From contig NW_023501039.1 of NCBI RefSeq assembly GCF_014066305.1, forward strand, positions 372,001 to 436,000: DNA of 64,000 nucleotides, in the 5' to 3' direction. Source of the stretch: Letharia columbiana. Its lineage: Eukaryota; Ascomycota; Lecanoromycetes; Lecanorales; Parmeliaceae. Numbering within the stretch: the first letter of the stretch is position 1; each line of letters opens with the position of its first letter. The position numbers and the translations under genes are program-made. Of this stretch, positions 58,552-64,000 are shown piece after piece. The notes beneath the pieces were generated by a model. The model was not told the DNA's origin and did not search any database. It was given only the letters and a program-made list of their open reading frames with translations.

Positions 58552-61500
58552 ATGGACCCTCTCTCGTTTACCGCCAGCCTTATCACCGTGGTTGGACTCG
58601 TTGCCGCGAGCTCCAAGAAGATCTACGACCTCCGGGAAAAGTTTCATAACGCTCCAAAGGATGTGGAAGACCTCTTGGGGCAACTTCGGACCTTCGAAAG
58701 CCTTCTTACAGAACTGAAGACGCAGTTGCGAGATCACCAGAATTCTGCTCCACCGCAAGAGACGCTTCAGCAATTGTGGGGAAGTTCACTCGCACAGATG
58801 CAGCGAGACGTGCAGAGCTTACAAAGCGTCCTCTCTAAAGTTGAACCTCTGCTGAAGAAAAAGTCGAAGAGCTCGAAAATGCTGGTGCTAGCTCGTCAGA
58901 TACTTAGTGAGAAGGAGGTTGAAAAATATCGAAGGAAGATCGATACACATTGTGTCACTTTGACGAGCATACAAGCGATGGTCTGTGGGTGAGTGATATA
59001 TCATTCTTGCGAAGCATACTCGGAGTCTGACATTCTACGCTTGGAAAGCGGAAAGCTCGACAAACTCTCCCAAAGTATCATCCAACTTGGCGACGAAGGT
59101 AGGACTGGCTTCCGGACCGTCTCCTCGCAACTTTCACAATCCACGAGTCAACTAGGTGCTGAGGTCAATGATGGCTTCTCAAAGGTGTCGTCTCAACTTA
59201 CCGGTACCGAGTCGGCGAATGAAGTAAGACATCAGACGGTTCTCGCTCACTTTGACGGTCATGCCCGATATGATGAGCTCAATACTGAGAAAATGGATGA
59301 AGTCTTCCAGCAACAGGTCAGGTCCATCGATATGAATGAAGCAGGCTTTCAAGCCGTGCAGTCCAGCCTGACCGCCACATCATCATCCAATTCGAAAGAT
59401 CACAACACAACTCATGCTATGCTCAGTCAATGTCAGGGCCACTTACAGCAAATACTCAGAGATCACATCACCTTCGGAACGGTTGAACGTAGCGTACATT
59501 TGCCGTCATCACGCCCTAAAGCCTCGGATTCTGCCACTTCAGAGACTACAGTATTCTGGAACTACCGATTCCTCCGCTTGCCGATCGGAACGCTGCGAAT
59601 CCGTTTGAATCAAACTCGGCAAACTAGGAATTCGAGACGTTCGACTCCACAGGTCTGCACAAAGTCAGAAATCGCGGTGGAGTTTGTGCCACCACGGTGG
59701 CTGTCAAGTGCCGTCATCAGATACAGTATAGAGATGAGTTGCGATTTGATCGAGAGCCAGTGGCGCTGGGGGGCGACTTTGGAGCCTCTGACGGTCAACT
59801 ATAACTCATATTTTATCGATGCAGTTAAAAACTGTGATGTTGAGGGTGTGCGAAAATCGTTCGCAGAAGGTTTAGCGAAACCGACGGATTACATAATAGG
59901 TTACTTTGGTCCCAACCATTGGGTTGTGGTTCGTCTCGAGTCTGCCTTCAATAGTGACGTGCTAAACTCGTCTCGCAGTTCATCTGGTCTTGGGGTCCTA
60001 GTGATGATCATCAATTATCTTTGATGTTCGACTTCCTGGTGGAAAACCGTCATCCGGGCCAGTAAGTGGTTTCCAGGTGCATATCACGTCAAAATGAAGT
60101 GCCTAAAATCGTCCAGGGAATTTTGCTTGTCTGTATCACGGGCACTGGTGCGGGACCTCGCCGAGCAAGACCTTCTACGAAACGATATGAACAACTACGT
60201 AAAACATGGTGGCCAAATATTGACGGCGCAATCAGAGGTCTTTATGCGTTTCTTTATCGATGATCCACGTGGCCGTATTGACTGGATTCCGGATCTCTTA
60301 TTCAACTCATCGGAACCATGGCTGATAGATGACTTCTCGTCACTACAAATATGTCTCATAGGCACCTTAGCCCATGTAGACGCAGTCTTTCGTAATCGGC
60401 TAAAAAGAGAATTGGCTAGCTACCGTTCACCGGCTTCATTAGGTCGAACACCTTTTGCGGACAATCTGTTTGAAATTACCTTCGGTACAGCTTCCATCGA
60501 AAGCCACTTTCGTACATTAGATGAGTATCAGCGGATTAGACTTTTGTTACTGTTATGCAGAACAGGCTCAATTTCGATGATGAAAATGTTGATCGACCTT
60601 GGGGTTGATGTCAATGGAGGTAACGGGCGGAAGAACTTACTGGGATCTGCTGCAGCAGCCGAGAACATGGAAATTGTTTGTATGCTCCTTGAAGCCGGTG
60701 CGAATGGCTCTTTAGCCTTCAAGACCTTCCTGGATGAAAGCGCGCATCTCTCCGATGCACTGTTCAGGCGACTTCTTGGAATGCTAGTGGAAAATGCTCG
60801 GCCGGCATCATTTGAGCCGGTGGAAGACCCTTTGCTTAGTATCTTAGCATCGCGCAGGGCGCTCCATTTCTACCCTCAGGCGCCAGAGATCCTTCTCAAC
60901 CGAAAAGTGTTTAGTGACATAGGTTTCGGAGGAGGAACCATCAAACAAGCAAATTACATGTATCGTGCTATCTCAGGAAAAAGATCTTCCACGGTCGACC
61001 TTCTCCTACAGAATGGAGCACATGCCAACGCTCGAATATCACACTCCGTTGATTGCAATGGGGATTGGTTCAAATCATGTACATGGTTAACATTTTCCGT
61101 AATGTGCGGTGCGGCATCTTGTGCTGACATTCTCGTTCAACATGGGGCAGATGTCACTGCTTTGGATGGAGCTGGCAGGTCCGCAGCCCAGTTGGCTATG
61201 ACTAACGCATTTGCTGAACATCCTCGCTTTCGAGAGACCTGGCGAGATCATTTGAGCTACAGTTGGGACCCGCCTCTGTCCGTCACAGCCGAAGAAGACG
61301 CAGAGATTTTAGCCGTGGTGGAGCGTGCCTTCAACCTGAAATTTCGGGGCTCGCGGAGCCTAGAAGACTGTATTCAACTCAGCAACGAACCCACTCTTCA
61401 ACCTCCCCCCCGGCAAGACGAACCTGTATCAATAATTCGAAAGACGCTGGAAAAGGCTCTTGGTATCGTTCTCACTCCAACTCAAACACAGTTCCTCTGT

Positions 61501-61779
61501 GACCGTCTCAGGGTTCTCTATCTTGATATCAGAAAACTTTGGTCCCTGCCGTTCTACGAAGCCTTACTCATGAGATTGATCTACGTCTTTTCATACATCA
61601 TACTTCTTGCTTTGGAGACATTCGCGTTCATCAAAGGGCACAAGCGCATCCCAATGCCATCTAGGTCTCTCCTGTCCGCGGCCGCGGTGCTGATGCTGGC
61701 TCTTGTCTGGGGCTCTTCGCAAATGGGTGTCTCCTGGGGGGCAATCACTGCTGGTTCAAAGTCTGAGACGGATTCTTGA
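58552..61779 (+). CDS. Helo-like N-terminal / ankyrin-repeat / membrane protein
   Basis: Four exons (58552-58988, 59049-59928, 59979-60061, 60117-61779) join in phase to give 1020 aa. The N-terminus MDPLSFTASLITVVGLVAAS, then KKIYDLREKFHNAPKDVEDL, matches the fungal N-terminal domain of STAND/NLR-like proteins (Helo-like). In relatives of this kind the domain acts as a cell-death or membrane-targeting effector. Next comes a Ser/Gln-rich region of repeated helices (about 150-280), then ankyrin-type units (LLCRTGSISMMKMLIDLGVD, VDLLLQNGAHANAR, ADILVQHGADVTALDGAGRS). The end has two hydrophobic segments (IYVFSYIILLALETFAF and LLSAAAVLMLALVWG), suggesting a membrane anchor. No NB-ARC or NACHT P-loop is visible between them. 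Intact frame and clean splice phases argue for an active gene. An incompatibility or immune role is inferred from architecture. Confidence 0.8.
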
Positions 61780-64000
61780 AAACTTGGCTGTACGTGAGAG
61801 CCTTTGATAGCGGTCCGCGGACTCGGTGTGCAAACTCAGAAGGAATTGCAGATCGAGCAGACTACGCAGGCGGGGATGCTGGGTCGGGGGCCTCGGGAAA
61901 TCTAACACCGGTTTTGCAAGAGAAGAGATGGAAGCACAAGCACTGCTCGATTAGAAATTGAAAACCAAGAAGCTCAGGCGGACGTTCACATGGCGCATGT
62001 CGGGGGCCTTAGTATGAAAAGCTGGGAGCTGATATTGAGGCTTCCATCGACCGTCGACGAAATCTATGAGTTCTTCCCTTCAGGCTGTGGTGCAGCTGCT
62101 TCCAAGTCTGCGAGCGAGACCGCTGTGGGGGTGGCAGCTGCCTTTCCAGTCGTGCCTTGTCGCCAAGCCTATGCACCTAGCTAGCTAGCTTCAACATTTG
62201 TCCTCGTAGTTAGGAACCAATCGTCTTTGAACAACGTACCCTTCACCGCTCTGACCAATGGCGGCCGCGGCAAATACCGCAACGACCAACAATCTTCTGA
62301 ACGTTTGTGAATCGCCTTTTCGGCTACCCTAGCTGTATGCGTGCTGGAGCAGCAGGTGCATCAGCGGCCGTGGTAGCCTCAATGAACGCCGCAGACGCTG
62401 CGGTAAGCTCAGCAACATTGTCGTCATCATTGGCCTCACTCTCATCCTTCTCCTCGTCTCTTTCATCAGCGACGGCGTCTTCCATCCTGTTCAGCGTGGT
62501 GTCAAAACCGACCACTACCTTGCCTTCCACACCTAATAACAAGCCGCAAGATCATGTCACAGAGCAAAAATTGGCTAGTGGCATCGCAGTCCCAACAGTC
62601 GTGATTGCAGCTACCTTTTTCAGAGTGTGGGCTGGGCAGAATTCTCACAAGAGGAAACGGGGTACGGTCGTGGAGGCGACGCCCCCCGATGAAAAACAGA
62701 TTTGAGGCTGAGAGAATTCAACCAGTGGGGCTGAGTCGGCATAGATGTGGTTGCCTCAAAAAGCCTCCACTTGCATCATTGAGTCGTAAGCGAGCCAATA
62801 CATCTCGTTACCATCGAGGCCTGCAGAACCTCTTAACTACCTACTCTCAGCCATTGATCGACAGCAACGCGAGACAATGCTTCGCCCTGTCGTAAAAATC
62901 CGTCGCAGAATCTTGGGTTTGTTGGCATATTGAATCGCGCTTGGTAGTTCAAGTGGTCTTTTTACTTTTGGAGCTGTGCGCAGGCCAGGCGTTATCAAGT
63001 ATGTCGACCAATCCACTAGGCGATCTAGCCGGTAAGTCCCAATATGGCTCTTTGAGACTCTCATGGGCTGACTTGTCTGGCTGATCCATGTTTGAGCGGT
63101 TGCGCAGTTGCCGCGGCCGAATCTACGACGACAATTCTATACGTACGAACAGTCGACGATAGAGGGTCTAGTTCAATCCGGAGACTACCGTACCATCATC
63201 GTTATATTTTATTTGACGTTCTCTCGTAGTGTTTCCAACTCTGACGTATTCCTAGTATTCTCAGCGTACCAGACTACTACCACGTCCGCCAGCGGCAATG
63301 GTGACTGCGTTACGGTGCAGGGCCTACCGATAACCCTGCCATCCCAATATCCTCTCACTAGTCCACCGGCTGTCGATGATGGTGCGCTTCAGTACAATGC
63401 CACGACGTCCCTTGTCGATTTTCTAGGATTCACGAGCCGTACCCCCGTACTCCATTTTTGCTTTTCCATGCCAACAGCGCCTCATCCAAGTCACGGCCGC
63501 CACACCCAGTAGGAATCGGCCCAAGCCGAGGAGACGAGAAAACACGAACTGCATGCGGACGAGCAGAGGTACGAATTCGCGGAAGAGACCATCCTGAGAT
63601 GCAGGACGGAGATCATGATCATGGAACACTCACAGAAGGCAGACCTCGCTCGGAGCAACGCACGAATTGAAACGTGCAGAGCATTCGAAAAAAGCTCGAA
63701 GCGCGCGAGCACTTCTACTGATTCCAGACATTCCCCACCTATCGCAGCACGACCCTTTCCAATGCCGGGATCAACGCAGTCATGGACCCAAACGTGCCAA
63801 CGAACCGTGACCGATCGCAGAGTCGGCGCCATATTTCTGGAAAAAGCGGATGATTGTCACAGATGGGAGCGGAGTCCACACAGGATATTCTGCGACGGAG
63901 ATGGCGCCGGCTGGTGAACAGTTCGAACTACCTTACTTTTCATACTAGGCCGGACATGAGGATTCTCGACCGATGCGGCATCCCGATGGCTTGAACGAGA
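61780..64000. other. Right end of window, no convincing gene
   Basis: Several ORFs of 60-134 codons exist. One at 62307-62705 is Ala/Ser-rich and ends with a hydrophobic stretch and basic residues (ASGIAVPTVVIAATFF ... KRKRG), recalling the stalk and membrane part of Ser/Thr-rich fungal surface proteins. At about 63260-63440 there is another secreted-protein-like fragment (DCVTVQGLPITLPSQY). They may be pieces of one decayed or multi-intron gene; I cannot build a model. Confidence 0.35.

Noticed and set aside
62307..62705. Ser/Ala-rich ORF as a surface protein gene
   Set aside because: Hydrophobic and basic ending is suggestive, but no signal peptide, no start context and no way to join it to neighbouring fragments.

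Overview
The window is fungal nuclear DNA, almost certainly a filamentous ascomycete (Pezizomycotina; a Dothideomycete-like genome is my best guess). The reasons are short 46-60 bp introns with GT..AG ends and CTAAC-type branch points, clear orthologues of fungal genes (hse1, zds1, slm1, creC, creD, gem1, age2), and a 6 kb AT-rich block that has lost nearly all CpA/TpG dinucleotides, the signature of repeat-induced point mutation (RIP). The coordinates, exon structures and homology calls below were read by eye; no database search was run.

Layout. (1) 1-6150: a RIP-degraded, gene-free AT-rich block with remnants of inverted and direct repeats. (2) 6409-33718: a compact housekeeping region holding HSE1 (ESCRT-0), a methionine-R-sulfoxide reductase, Zds1-type PP2A regulator, Slm1 (TORC2/PIP2 effector), the arrestin CreD, the WD40 protein CreC, Gem1/Miro, a Roadblock/LAMTOR2-like protein, two-domain glyoxalase I, an Age2-type ArfGAP and an Sft1/Bet1-type SNARE. 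CreC and CreD, both part of the ubiquitin/deubiquitination arm of carbon catabolite control, lie 1.85 kb apart on the same strand. (3) 34153-51043: an accessory array, the most unusual part of the window. Two unrelated gene families, here called A (coiled-coil proteins of about 490-510 aa) and B (proteins with a C-terminal domain resembling the fungal DUF6590 type), occur as four head-to-head A/B pairs. The two left pairs have the order A(-)B(+), the two right pairs B(-)A(+), so the array is mirror-symmetric. In the middle sits a gene for a predicted secreted protein with an internal duplication, and a 12-bp perfect inverted repeat. (4) 51435-64000: decaying accessory DNA with a broken HET-domain (heterokaryon incompatibility) gene, an orphan basic protein, a lone frameshifted fifth B copy, an intact 1020-aa protein with a Helo-like/fungal-STAND-type N-terminus, ankyrin repeats and C-terminal hydrophobic segments, and then about 2 kb with no convincing gene.

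How it fits together. The left half is ordinary conserved gene space ending abruptly at a RIP block. The right half looks like a fast-evolving region of duplicated lineage-specific genes mixed with allorecognition/innate-immunity-type genes (HET, Helo-like plus ankyrin, and a second Helo-like relic at 30.1-30.4 kb). The repeated head-to-head arrangement of A and B implies that the two products work together or need balanced expression. What they do cannot be told from the sequence. Several accessory copies (A4, B4, B5, HET) carry apparent frameshifts, indicating birth-and-death turnover (or assembly errors, which raw reads would settle).
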